From positions 3,961,355 to 4,025,354 of the forward strand of contig NZ_CP082326.1 of the NCBI RefSeq assembly GCF_019884785.1: a stretch of 64,000 nucleotides of DNA, written 5' to 3'. The stretch's first letter is position 1. Each line of letters begins with the position of its first letter. Both the position numbers and the translations under genes were made by a program. Below the pieces are notes generated by a model. It had not been told where the DNA came from. It saw only the letters and a list, made by a program, of their open reading frames with translations, and made no database searches. The stretch is from Crassaminicella profunda (GTDB taxonomy: Bacteria > Bacillota > Clostridia > Peptostreptococcales > Thermotaleaceae). Shown one piece after another: positions 44,429 through 51,614 of the stretch.

Positions 44429-44675
44429 ACAACTCATCTCCTTTCATCATAACTAAAACCTCCTTTTTAAATAACTCTTCACCTATATATTGTCATAGGA
44501 TAATAAAAGGTTCATTTTGGGAATCAAAATAAAAAAAAAACTAAGAAAGTAATATTTTTTCTCATCACTCTCTTAGGCTAAAAATTTAACCATTCAATAT
44601 TATAAATGGATAGCTACTATTAAAAAAACACCCTTATTTAGGATACGGTTCCCCCCACTTCATTAAGTGAAGGTT

Positions 44676-45788
44676 TTAATTTTTCTTAATCGAAATGAAC
44701 TCAAAAAATTCAGGATTACCTGTCTCCTCTTCCACTAGCTTAGTCTGCTCTATATCTTTCATAGGCTGTGCCACAATATAATCCTCCCAGCCATTTTCTC
44801 TTTGTCCAAACCAACAAATACTATAACGCCTCTCCACCGTATCCATTACAACAGACTTAATACTTCCAAACCATTGTTTATAATAGTAACTACTCATACC
44901 CTCTGGATATTTTTTAAGTAGCATTTCCTTAATCTGTGTTTCTTTTAAGTAGGTGTTTGTTTCCAAAAACTGTATTAACATCTCATAGCGTACAATAGAG
45001 TTTCTCATAGCCATAGGCTCATAATGTTGAATCTCTGGAAGTACAATATGATTCGTGCCACATACATATTTTTTAGAAGAATCCTCAGAAATTTGCTGAT
45101 ATGCCTTATGACCATCTATCGTTTCTAGCAAAACAGCATTTCCCCTGTCATCTGCTAGATATAAATTAATATTATAGGCAATCGGCATTTCTAGTGCTAA
45201 CTTCAAAGCTTCCTCTACATTCTTACAATTGTCTAGTATACTTCGTATAACTGCCCAAAATTGAAGCCCCTTAATTTTAGGCACTTTCATACCTTCTATA
45301 TTACTTACAGGCAATCCACAAGAAGACATAGATACTGCAAGACCACACTCATTAATGCCTTCCGTTCTTCCAAATCCTACTGCAGTACCTCCAATATGTG
45401 TATACTTGCCTTTAGCTTTCGTTTGACATACTGTAAGATCTTCATCATCAATACTAAACTCATAATTTCTAGCTAGTCTCGTATGACCATCTTTCATTTT
45501 ACTTCCAAGTATAGCAAGCCCCGAACATCTAGGTACTAGATAGGTCATCCATGTAGATGCAATATCCTTAATTTCTAGCTTTGCTTCCTCTGCAAAACCT
45601 TCTAATTCTTCTCTTAACCCTGGGCAATACTTATCATAAACCTCCATTGCCTCTGCTACTTCTTTTTCTGTAAAAAAAGCGGGTGCAGGCATATAAAATT
45701 TCTTAGCATCTAGTTTTCTAGCAAGTTGTTTTCCTATTTCTTTGTGTGTCCCACTTACTTCATAATACTTTACTTTTTGTTTCATCAT
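44676..45788 (-). CDS. C45 family (acyl-CoA:6-APA acyltransferase-like) hydrolase
   Basis: About 370 residues. The family nucleophile is C88 in LVPRCSGLAILG, followed by HTRLARNYEFSIDDED, GRTEGINECGLAVSMSSCGL and the YNINLYLADDRGNAVLLE segment. In penicillin acyltransferase relatives the Cys is exposed by self-cleavage in front of it; here that would cut at R87-C88. Substrates are amides or peptides; no specific one can be named. AAGGA stands 4-7 bases before a double ATG (45786-45788 and 45783-45785), and a longer frame from 45824 lacks a site. It lies 90 bases after the AraC-type regulator, which may control it. Confidence 0.82.
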   Translation of the reverse strand: MMKQKVKYYEVSGTHKEIGKQLARKLDAKKFYMPAPAFFTEKEVAEAMEVYDKYCPGLREELEGFAEEAKLEIKDIASTWMTYLVPRCSGLAILGSKMKDGHTRLARNYEFSIDDEDLTVCQTKAKGKYTHIGGTAVGFGRTEGINECGLAVSMSSCGLPVSNIEGMKVPKIKGLQFWAVIRSILDNCKNVEEALKLALEMPIAYNINLYLADDRGNAVLLETIDGHKAYQQISEDSSKKYVCGTNHIVLPEIQHYEPMAMRNSIVRYEMLIQFLETNTYLKETQIKEMLLKKYPEGMSSYYYKQWFGSIKSVVMDTVERRYSICWFGQRENGWEDYIVAQPMKDIEQTKLVEEETGNPEFFEFISIKKN

Positions 45789-45878
45789 AGAATCCTTCAG
45801 CCCTTTCCTTTTGGTTGAATTCATTCTACACTTTCCCTTATCATTAATCCTGTCATTTTCTGCACAGATTTGGCAGAT

Positions 45879-46745
45879 TTATTTTTTCTTTACTGGAATC
45901 CATATTTCACTTACATAATCTCTATCATGAATATCCCCTTTAGGATACATTTCTATATTATATCCTGCTCCTATTTTATAATCAGAATTACCTGGTAACC
46001 ATTCATTAAAAATCCTAGTATTCAAAGCCTGTAGAGCTTGTGGCATAGGTCCTATACATCTAAATTTGGCCCAAGTTAAAGCAGGAATAGTTGTAACTTT
46101 TAACTCTTCAAGAATAATATCTTCATTTTCTTTATAAATACCTGCTATTAAATAACTAAACATTTTCCCCTTCATCTCTTGATCTATAGATATCCCATAC
46201 ACATCTAAAGAAGACTGTGTTAATATACTGCAATATTTCTTTGCATATTGGCTATTATACGCTTCCCAAAACTTCGGTATATCAACAAAAGCTCTATCAT
46301 ACTGAAAAGTTCTCTCCAAACCAATTACTTTAAAAGCCTCCTCTTCTTCAATTCTATAATCTATCTTATTGCCACCTCTAATAGATATACTTATTTGCAA
46401 GGGGTGAAAAACATTTATCTTATCCGGCTTCTCTTTCATTTTCATAGGAGAAATGCCATGAAACCGTGTAAAAGCCTTTGTAAAACTCTCCGGTGTATCA
46501 TAACCATACTTATACGCTACATCTATAACACGCTCATTTCCCTTATTCACTTCAAGGGCAGCAAGATATAAACGTCTATTCCTTACATATTCTCCTATTG
46601 TATAGCCCGTTATCAATTTAAATCCCTTTTGAAAATAGAAAGTTGAAAGATATACCTCCTTAGCAACATTTTCTACTACTGCCCCCTCTAACAAATGTTG
46701 TTCTAAAAAATCTATAGATTTCCTCAAAATCTCTATCCATTCCAT
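45879..46745 (-). CDS. AraC family regulator with GyrI-like ligand domain
   Basis: A 288-residue protein. Two helix-turn-helices (1-105): VENVAKEVYLSTFYFQKGFK and VIDVAYKYGYDTPESFTKAFTRFHGISP, the AraC/MarA signature. The rest (120-287) is a GyrI-like effector domain (YRIEEEEAFKVIGLERTF ... VTTIPALTWAKFRCIG ... YNIEMYP). Such proteins bind drug-like hydrophobic compounds and turn on transporters or hydrolases. GGGAGGA precedes ATG. Confidence 0.92.
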   Translation of the reverse strand: MEWIEILRKSIDFLEQHLLEGAVVENVAKEVYLSTFYFQKGFKLITGYTIGEYVRNRRLYLAALEVNKGNERVIDVAYKYGYDTPESFTKAFTRFHGISPMKMKEKPDKINVFHPLQISISIRGGNKIDYRIEEEEAFKVIGLERTFQYDRAFVDIPKFWEAYNSQYAKKYCSILTQSSLDVYGISIDQEMKGKMFSYLIAGIYKENEDIILEELKVTTIPALTWAKFRCIGPMPQALQALNTRIFNEWLPGNSDYKIGAGYNIEMYPKGDIHDRDYVSEIWIPVKKK

Positions 46746-47157
46746 ATGTATCCTCCCAAATGCTTTATTATTATGTTAAAACCTCTCAAAGTTTAACATA
46801 TCGTCTTACTCCGAGAGGTTATCTGTCAGTATCTTGTTTTTCTATTTGTTGATTCTTTAATCGTTCAATTTCACCTTTTGTCAGTTCTGTCTAATCAAAG
46901 CATGGTCATTTTGTAGCCTTATTATATCATAATCTCAAAATAACATCATAAAAGTAGAGAGCTTCTTTAGCTTTCTATCATCATTTACTTTACCCCGCCG
47001 TATCATAACCAATTTATCTACAATCTAATATTTCCATGATTCTGTGAGTTATTTGTGGTATGGTTCAGCTCTGATTAGCCTGAATCTCTTTTTTGTCACT
47101 AAATTTTTTCACTTTAATTCACTTTTATTGGAATCCCTCACACTTATCAACTCATTC
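46746..47157. other. Gene-free region left of the tRNA-Arg element array
   Basis: No intact gene is seen. A short minus-strand reading TELTKGEIERLKNQQIEKQ ending in a stop near 46845 looks like the tail of a lost gene. A hairpin CCTCTC...GAGAGG lies near 46782-46820. The right part probably belongs to the remnant of an earlier integrated element, since its end (from 47158) matches the tRNA-proximal element end at 53.7 kb. Confidence 0.35.
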
Positions 47158-47334
47158 ACGACGTCCTTTTGACATCGTAACGACGGCAACTACCCTTTTT
47201 TTAGAAACAACTAGCAACCAACTAAAAATCCCCCACAAAACAAAAAACCTCACCTTCCTTAAAACCTAAGGAAAGCAAGGCAATACTTTGGTGCACCCGA
47301 GAGGATTCGAACCTCCGACGCACGGTTTAGGAAA
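47158..47334 (-). repeat. Att-type repeat copy 1: element end, terminator and tRNA-Arg 3' half
   Basis: Matches 53677-53855 over its whole length with scattered differences: the ACGACGTCCTTTTGAC motif, the ACAACTAGCAAC segment, the 13-bp terminator and 43 bases of the tRNA-Arg(CCT) 3' half (47292-47334, up to the anticodon loop). The tRNA part is exact to GGAAA and then diverges. This is an attachment-site scar. Confidence 0.88.
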
Positions 47335-47437
47335 TTCTCTATCGGTGATTTTTTTCGTCGTCGATGCAGTATTTCTGCCTAGGACGTCCTTCTCCTCCTG
47401 CTCTTGCCCATGACGTCGAGTGACTACTTGTACCCAT

Positions 47438-47458
47438 TTTGACGACGGTTTGACGACG
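47438..47458. repeat. Two TTTGACGACG repeats, candidate integrase arm sites
   Basis: TTTGACGACG at 47438-47447 and 47449-47458, 146 bases from the att copy 1. The same pair is found at 48910-48930 next to copy 2. Variants of GAC(G/A)TCG/ACGACG occur on the other ends. Spacing and place suit arm-type sites of a tyrosine integrase. Confidence 0.6.
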
Positions 47459-47548
47459 TAGTAGGAGAAACTACCGAGAATAACTTAGAACAAATTAAAC
47501 CCTATGGAAACTCTATTACTAATCTATATTAAATTAAGTAACACGCTC

Positions 47549-47788
47549 CTATATAAGCATTCCTTTTCTTATGTTTTCTATCTCTGTTTTACTAAGTCCT
47601 GTAATTTCAATAATATCTTCTGTAGCAAGTCCTTTTATTATTGACTTTTGAACCACTTTTTCCAAGCTTTTCTTCATACCTTCTTCTTTTCCTTCTTCTC
47701 TAAGTCTTTCAGCTAAAGTCATCACTACTTCACTCCCTTCTGGATAGGTCTTTTCAATTGAAAAAACTATTCTCTCATAAGATAACAA
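47549..47788 (-). pseudogene. C-terminal fragment of an Rpn/PD-(D/E)XK nuclease family gene
   Basis: Seventy-nine residues with EVVMTLAERLREEGKEEGMKK, a helical run and GLATEDIIEITGLSKTEIENI. This is the usual tail of the Rpn recombination-promoting nuclease/putative transposase family. The nuclease domain is missing. It may still be a peptide from an internal start, as some Rpn tails are, but truncation is more likely. Confidence 0.75.
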
Positions 47789-47828
47789 TACACTTTTTTA
47801 TATTAATTTTCCATAATAACAATCTTTT

Positions 47829-48044
47829 TTACATAATAAAAAATAACTTTGCTGCTACTTCTTTCTTACTTCTGTAATTATTATCTCTAACATCGTGGAA
47901 GCTTAACTTCTTTAAATTATGTCTTGCAAAAAAGCTTTGAAATTTTTGAATAAATGAATGAGGCTTTATAGGCTCTTCATTATCCTCGTAGAATCTTGCT
48001 TTGCAATATGCTATAATGTTTAAGTACAATTCAATATGGTTTTA
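47829..48044 (-). pseudogene. Tyrosine integrase C-terminal remnant
   Basis: A fragment reading EDNEEPIKPHSFIQKFQSF then HNLKKLSFHDVRDN. This corresponds to the box-II region of tyrosine recombinases (usual form: P-SF--RF--F---HNL--I-FHDLRHT). Only the H-x-x-R step remains; the residues after it have drifted and the catalytic Tyr region and N-terminus are absent. It is the only integrase trace in the tRNA-Arg array. Confidence 0.75.
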
Positions 48045-48090
48045 TGTGGGCTACTGGTATCACCCATCCCTTTTTGAAGGGAGGTGATAC
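48012..48090 (+). promoter_or_regulatory. Promoter and ribosome-site-trapping hairpin of the toxin gene
   Basis: TGCTATAAT (48009-48017) is an extended -10. In the leader, GTATCACC (48057-48064) pairs with GGTGATAC (48083-48090), and TCCCTT (48067-48072) pairs with AAGGGA (48077-48082). The stem thus buries the GGGAGGTGAT ribosome site 2 bases before ATG. Structures of this type keep type I toxin mRNAs silent. Confidence 0.7.
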
Positions 48091-48092
48091 AT

Positions 48093-48194
48093 ATGAGTAA
48101 CGACGTTTTAATATTACTATTTCAAGCTGGTTTGTTCTTAGTAGCATTATTAACATTGATAGTGTTGCTTATAGAAAAAATCTCAAAAAAATAG
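48093..48194 (+). CDS. Small holin-like type I toxin
   Basis: A 33-residue peptide: short polar start (MSNDVLILLFQAG), one membrane helix (about 5-27) and a Lys-rich end (IEKISKK). This is the pattern of the 'putative holin-like toxin' family (Hol_Tox), membrane-damaging peptides of type I toxin-antitoxin systems. The ribosome site GGGAGGTGAT is strong but hidden in a hairpin. It lies in the decayed inner element and is intact. The antitoxin RNA is not certain; a candidate region follows. Confidence 0.72.
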   Translation: MSNDVLILLFQAGLFLVALLTLIVLLIEKISKK

Positions 48195-48226
48195 TAGCCC
48201 CAACCGCAAATGGATAGCTACTATTT
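48189..48226. terminator. Terminator at the end of the toxin gene, possibly bidirectional
   Basis: AAATAGTAGC (48189-48198) and GCTACTATTT (48217-48226) form a 10-bp stem followed by TTAAATA; A-run and T-run exist on both sides. Confidence 0.7.
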
Positions 48227-48245
48227 TTAAATACTTAAAATTTTA

Positions 48246-48305
48246 GTGATACCAGTTGCCTAAACAACTAGAATTGTATACTATAGGGTGTTGGTAGCAC
48301 CCTAT
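48246..48305. ncRNA. Candidate antitoxin RNA region
   Basis: GTGATACCAGT (48246-48256) is the exact complement of ACTGGTATCAC (48053-48063) in the toxin leader, and GCC/GGC extend the match after one mismatch. A second hairpin ATAGGGTG/CACCCTAT (48283-48305) followed by a T-run ends the region. Either a small RNA or a 5'-3' interaction of the toxin mRNA could result. The strand and promoter of an antitoxin RNA are not resolved. Confidence 0.4.
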
Positions 48306-48327
48306 TTTTATTTTATGTGATTACTAA

Positions 48328-48600
48328 TTATATTATATCAAAGTTTTTTATAAAATAAACCTTTAATCTGAAATTTTCATCATAATTCTCTGTACTTATT
48401 AAACCTCTTATTCCTTTTTCCTTTGAGGTTTCTTCCATCCACATTTCTATGATTTCATCCTTATCAAACAGCTTGTCTATTTCATCTCTATCCTCTAACA
48501 TTTCATCTAATGCATCCTCTGTAAATCTTTCAAGACTTACTCCTTGTCTGTAGATCAGAATATCTTTAATCCTTACATAGCCTGTAGCTTCAAATTCTTT
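48328..48600 (-). pseudogene. C-terminal fragment of an unidentified gene
   Basis: Ninety codons in open frame directly after a TAG and without a proper start: contains ATGYVRIKDILIYRQG, SLERFTEDALDEMLEDRDEI and ISTENYDENFRLKVYFIKNF. It reads as protein-like, acidic and helical. The family is not recognised. Probably a leftover of an element gene. Confidence 0.5.
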
Positions 48601-48710
48601 CTAGTAAGGATTTATCTCTTGAATTTACATTTTTATCACACAATAATTCCCTATTATCAAAAATAAGTAAATAAGTTAAAGAAATAAGTTAATGCCTGGC
48701 ACCTATGGTT

Positions 48711-48809
48711 CAAAACAAAAAACCTCCCCTTCCTTAAAACCTAAGGAAAGCAAGGCTATATTCTGGTGCACCCGAGAGGATTCTAACCTCCGACGCACGG
48801 TTTACGAAA
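48711..48809 (-). repeat. Att-type repeat copy 2: terminator and tRNA-Arg 3' fragment
   Basis: Repeats the terminator and the tRNA-Arg(CCT) 3' half (48777-48809), with two changes from the real tRNA: TTCTAA for TTCGAA in the T-loop and TTTAC for TTTAG. It lacks the outer ACGACGTCC segment of copies 1 and 3. It divides the array into an inner (about 1.4 kb) and an outer (about 5 kb) element. Confidence 0.87.
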
Positions 48810-48909
48810 GCTCATATCATGTAGTTTTTTGTCGGTTGCACTTTTGTTTTTAGCATGGTCTTCCATCAGCTCCTCCTGCACCTGACAACTACATGTTAGT
48901 GCTACCCCT

Positions 48910-48930
48910 TTTGACGACGGTTTGACGACG
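48910..48930. repeat. Two TTTGACGACG repeats of the outer element
   Basis: Copies at 48910-48919 and 48921-48930, 133 bases from att copy 2, matching those at 47438-47458. The following 60 bases (to about 49000) also resemble 47464-47530, so the two elements share their left ends. Confidence 0.6.
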
Positions 48931-48990
48931 TAATAGAAGAAACAACCGAAAATGGCTTTGAACAAATTAAGATATCTTGAAAATCTATTA

Positions 48991-49695
48991 CTAATCTATA
49001 TACGCTATTAATTCTTGTACCAACTTATATACATTATTTCCTGGATTCATTTTTGATTCCGTATTCAGTCCTTCTTCTAAATATATTTTTTCTAATTTTA
49101 CACTTCTTTCTATTGCCTTTTGCATATCTCCATATTTACATAAAATATCAAAAATATTTTCTAAATTCTTTTCATACCTCCCTTTATTTAGTCCAAATTT
49201 CTTAAAATAATGATTTAGCTTATCTATATATTGATAACGATGTATTGCAGTATTTAAAAATTCAAAATGTAAAACAAACCACAATTCAATTGCTTCATTA
49301 GACCATCCTACATGAAATCCTTTTGCTTGTGCTTGGTATATTGCATTGTTAAATTGTTCATCTAAAAAGTCATCCTTATCAAAAACTACCCACACATTAC
49401 CATAGGGTAATTCTCCTTGATTTTTCAACCTCTCTAATTCACCTATCGTAAATTTAACTAAATCTTGTGTATTTCTACCCGTTCCAATAACCTTTATATC
49501 ATCTATTTTTTCTTTTACTTTTATAGCATCCGTATATTTTTCATTTATTTTATTTTTTATGCCTTCAAAATACTTTGGTTCTGTCTTTTTTCCTTCACAT
49601 ACAATTAAATATCTATATGGAGCAAGTTTTTTGCTATTTTCTTTTCTCTTCTTTCTATTCCCTTTTCTTTTTTTAAATAGATCATCACTTCCCAT
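48991..49695 (-). CDS. RloB-like protein (AbiL-type defence partner)
   Basis: A 234-residue protein. A very basic start (FKKRKGNRKKRKENSKK) leads into the RloB core: YRYLIVCEGKKTEPKYFEGI, then WVVFDKDDF and GFHVGWSNEAIELWFVLHF. This is the RloB/Toprim-like domain; the E in CEGKKTE and the DKD pair are the likely metal-binding residues. RloB is normally the partner of the RloA ATPase; the pair corresponds to the AbiL abortive-infection type, with RloB as the presumed nuclease effector. It overlaps the ATPase gene by 11 bases. It is the last gene of the outer element. Confidence 0.85.
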   Translation of the reverse strand: MGSDDLFKKRKGNRKKRKENSKKLAPYRYLIVCEGKKTEPKYFEGIKNKINEKYTDAIKVKEKIDDIKVIGTGRNTQDLVKFTIGELERLKNQGELPYGNVWVVFDKDDFLDEQFNNAIYQAQAKGFHVGWSNEAIELWFVLHFEFLNTAIHRYQYIDKLNHYFKKFGLNKGRYEKNLENIFDILCKYGDMQKAIERSVKLEKIYLEEGLNTESKMNPGNNVYKLVQELIAYID

Positions 49696-50935
49696 TTGAT
49701 CCCTCCATCAACTCAAACTCTTTTAATAGTGGGACTGCTCCATATCGACCTAATAAATAATCTTTATTGTAAGTAGCATCATTTCTAACCTTTTTATCAT
49801 CATCTAGTCGATATTCAACTAAGGAAAATAAATTAGAAACACCATTATCATCTTTTTCAGCAAACCATATTTGATCTCTTCTAAACGTTTCTTTTGTCAA
49901 AGTGTATATATCATGTGTAGTATATATTAATTGTGCATTCTTTTTATTGATGGAAGAATTATGAAACATATTAATAATATATCTTAATAATAATGGATGT
50001 ATTTTAGCATCTAGTTCATCTATAAATAAGGTATTCCCTTCTTCTAATGTTTCTATTAAAAAATCATATAGGCAAAACATTTTTTGTGTTCCACTCGATT
50101 CTTCAGTAAAAGGAATTTCCATAAATTCTTCACTATCTAACTGCTTGTGCCTTGAATATACTTTATAAGAAATTTCTCCTTCCTCATCTCTTACATTTTT
50201 AATTTCTTCAATCCTTATACCATCTATCCCCGTATCTATAGCTTTTAAAAACTTTTCACAATTCCTTCTATAAGTTTCATCTTTAAATTTTTCAACAGGT
50301 AATAATCTAGAAATAAAACTTTCAAGTAATGCGTTTCCAAAGTCAATAACTTGTGTATCTAAAAACCATTTAAATACATTTTTCGCTTGCTGAATTTTGG
50401 CACTAGAAATAAACGATAAAAATAAAGTAGATTCTTCTACTAGGTCTTTAAATTTTTCAGCATCTTTCATTTTATTTCCACAATGAATCTGACTTTCATT
50501 TCTTTCAAACAGAGTATCATATTGATTACCTTTTTTGCTAGACTTACTATATAGCCACTCTTGATAAACTTTTGTATGATCCACTACAAATCCATATTGG
50601 TACTCTATATCCCCCAATATGAAAAACACTTCAAATTCAGCTGTCCCTTTTTTACTTGTTTTATCAAATAAAAATCTCTTTACTGGTATTCCTTTTCCTT
50701 CTCCTACTCGTTTAAAAGATTCTAAAACAAAAAATCTCATAAAGTTGAATGCTTCAATCAATCCAGACTTTCCACTAGCATTGGCACCATATATAGCTGC
50801 TACTTTTAAATACTGATCTTTATTATTTATTTCTATTAAATTGTATGGATGTTCTTTAATAGAAGTTGCTGTCATATCTAAACTCGTTTCTTCTTTATAT
50901 GATTTATGATTCCTAAAATTAAATTGAATTATCAT
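49685..50935 (-). CDS. RloA-like AAA ATPase (AbiL-type defence partner)
   Basis: About 416 residues of the SMC/OLD-like AAA_15 group. MIIQFNFRNHKSYKEETSLDM is typical at the start (quoted in part: FNFRNHKSYKEE). Walker A is GANASGKS (50-57), the signature region reads ESSGTQKMF, Walker B is LFIDELDAKIHPLL and the switch His lies in LIYTTHDIYTL. Together with RloB it forms a two-gene unit known from phage-defence islands; the ATPase probably senses the phage and controls the RloB effector. The GTG at 50944 lies in the ribosome site AGAGGTG; ATG 50933-50935, 6 bases further, is the real start. Confidence 0.88.
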   Translation of the reverse strand: MIIQFNFRNHKSYKEETSLDMTATSIKEHPYNLIEINNKDQYLKVAAIYGANASGKSGLIEAFNFMRFFVLESFKRVGEGKGIPVKRFLFDKTSKKGTAEFEVFFILGDIEYQYGFVVDHTKVYQEWLYSKSSKKGNQYDTLFERNESQIHCGNKMKDAEKFKDLVEESTLFLSFISSAKIQQAKNVFKWFLDTQVIDFGNALLESFISRLLPVEKFKDETYRRNCEKFLKAIDTGIDGIRIEEIKNVRDEEGEISYKVYSRHKQLDSEEFMEIPFTEESSGTQKMFCLYDFLIETLEEGNTLFIDELDAKIHPLLLRYIINMFHNSSINKKNAQLIYTTHDIYTLTKETFRRDQIWFAEKDDNGVSNLFSLVEYRLDDDKKVRNDATYNKDYLLGRYGAVPLLKEFELMEGSNGK

Positions 50936-51103
50936 TTTTCTCACCTCTTTATATTATTTTACTATATTTTATTGTATTTTTATATGTTTTTGAGATATTT
51001 TCTCATGTTTTATATTATAATTAATTGTATTGTTTTTATACTATAAATGTATGTGTATTAGAGAAAATAACTAATTCAATTTTAATTTTCTAATTTATTA
51101 TAA

Positions 51104-51139
51104 AACCCCTTAAGAAAATTTGTTTTTTCTTAAGGGGTT
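51104..51139 (-). terminator. Terminator of the 71-residue gene
   Basis: Perfect 15-bp stem (51104-51118 with 51125-51139), 6-base loop. Lies between the 71-aa gene and rloA, which therefore needs its own promoter in the AT-rich 50.95-51.10 kb stretch. Confidence 0.85.
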
Positions 51140-51208
51140 CTCTCAGCACTTTTATAAAGTTGGATGTAAAAACATCACAAATATTCTATATTTCCATATA
51201 AATATTTC

Positions 51209-51424
51209 TTATAAATAAAAATCCTCTAACTCTTCATGCATACTCTTCTTTTCATGATTTATTTTATCTAACAAATCGATAAAATTATCTTTTAAATTTC
51301 TTGCATACGTCTTAGCACTAGCAACTCCTGGCTTTCTTTTAGATTCGTAAAAGTTTCCATTCTCTAAATCATTTAGTTTTTGAAATATAAAATCAATTTC
51401 CATTTCATATTTTTTTAGTTCCAT
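51209..51424 (-). CDS. Small helical protein of the outer element, unknown
   Basis: A 71-residue charged protein (EIDFIFQKLNDLENGNFYE, then DNFIDLLDKINHEKKSMHEEL), mostly helical, no membrane segment. Not recognised. TAGGGTG precedes ATG. It may regulate or join the RloAB system, or belong to the upstream membrane-protein gene. Confidence 0.55.
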   Translation of the reverse strand: MELKKYEMEIDFIFQKLNDLENGNFYESKRKPGVASAKTYARNLKDNFIDLLDKINHEKKSMHEELEDFYL

Positions 51425-51614
51425 TTATATCACCCTACTATAGGGTATGTAAATATTAGGTAGTTATTCCTACTATCATTATACGTAAAATAAATATTAT
51501 AACCCCTGTAAAAGGAATGACGTATTACAAACAACAAATACTTAGCTTTATCTTAAATAAATTGAAAAGAACTGAATAATGCACCTATCCCATTTTCCAT
51601 GTCTATATTCTTAT

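Noticed and set aside
48693-48701. TGCCTGGCA palindrome resembling REP-type elements
   Set aside because: A single 9-base copy without a second arm or partner transposase gene; not enough to call a repeat element.
48783-48965. Minus-strand 60-codon frame containing VVKPSSK
   Set aside because: The VVKPSSK part is the translation of the two TTTGACGACG repeats and the end is the tRNA fragment. It is best explained as non-coding element end.
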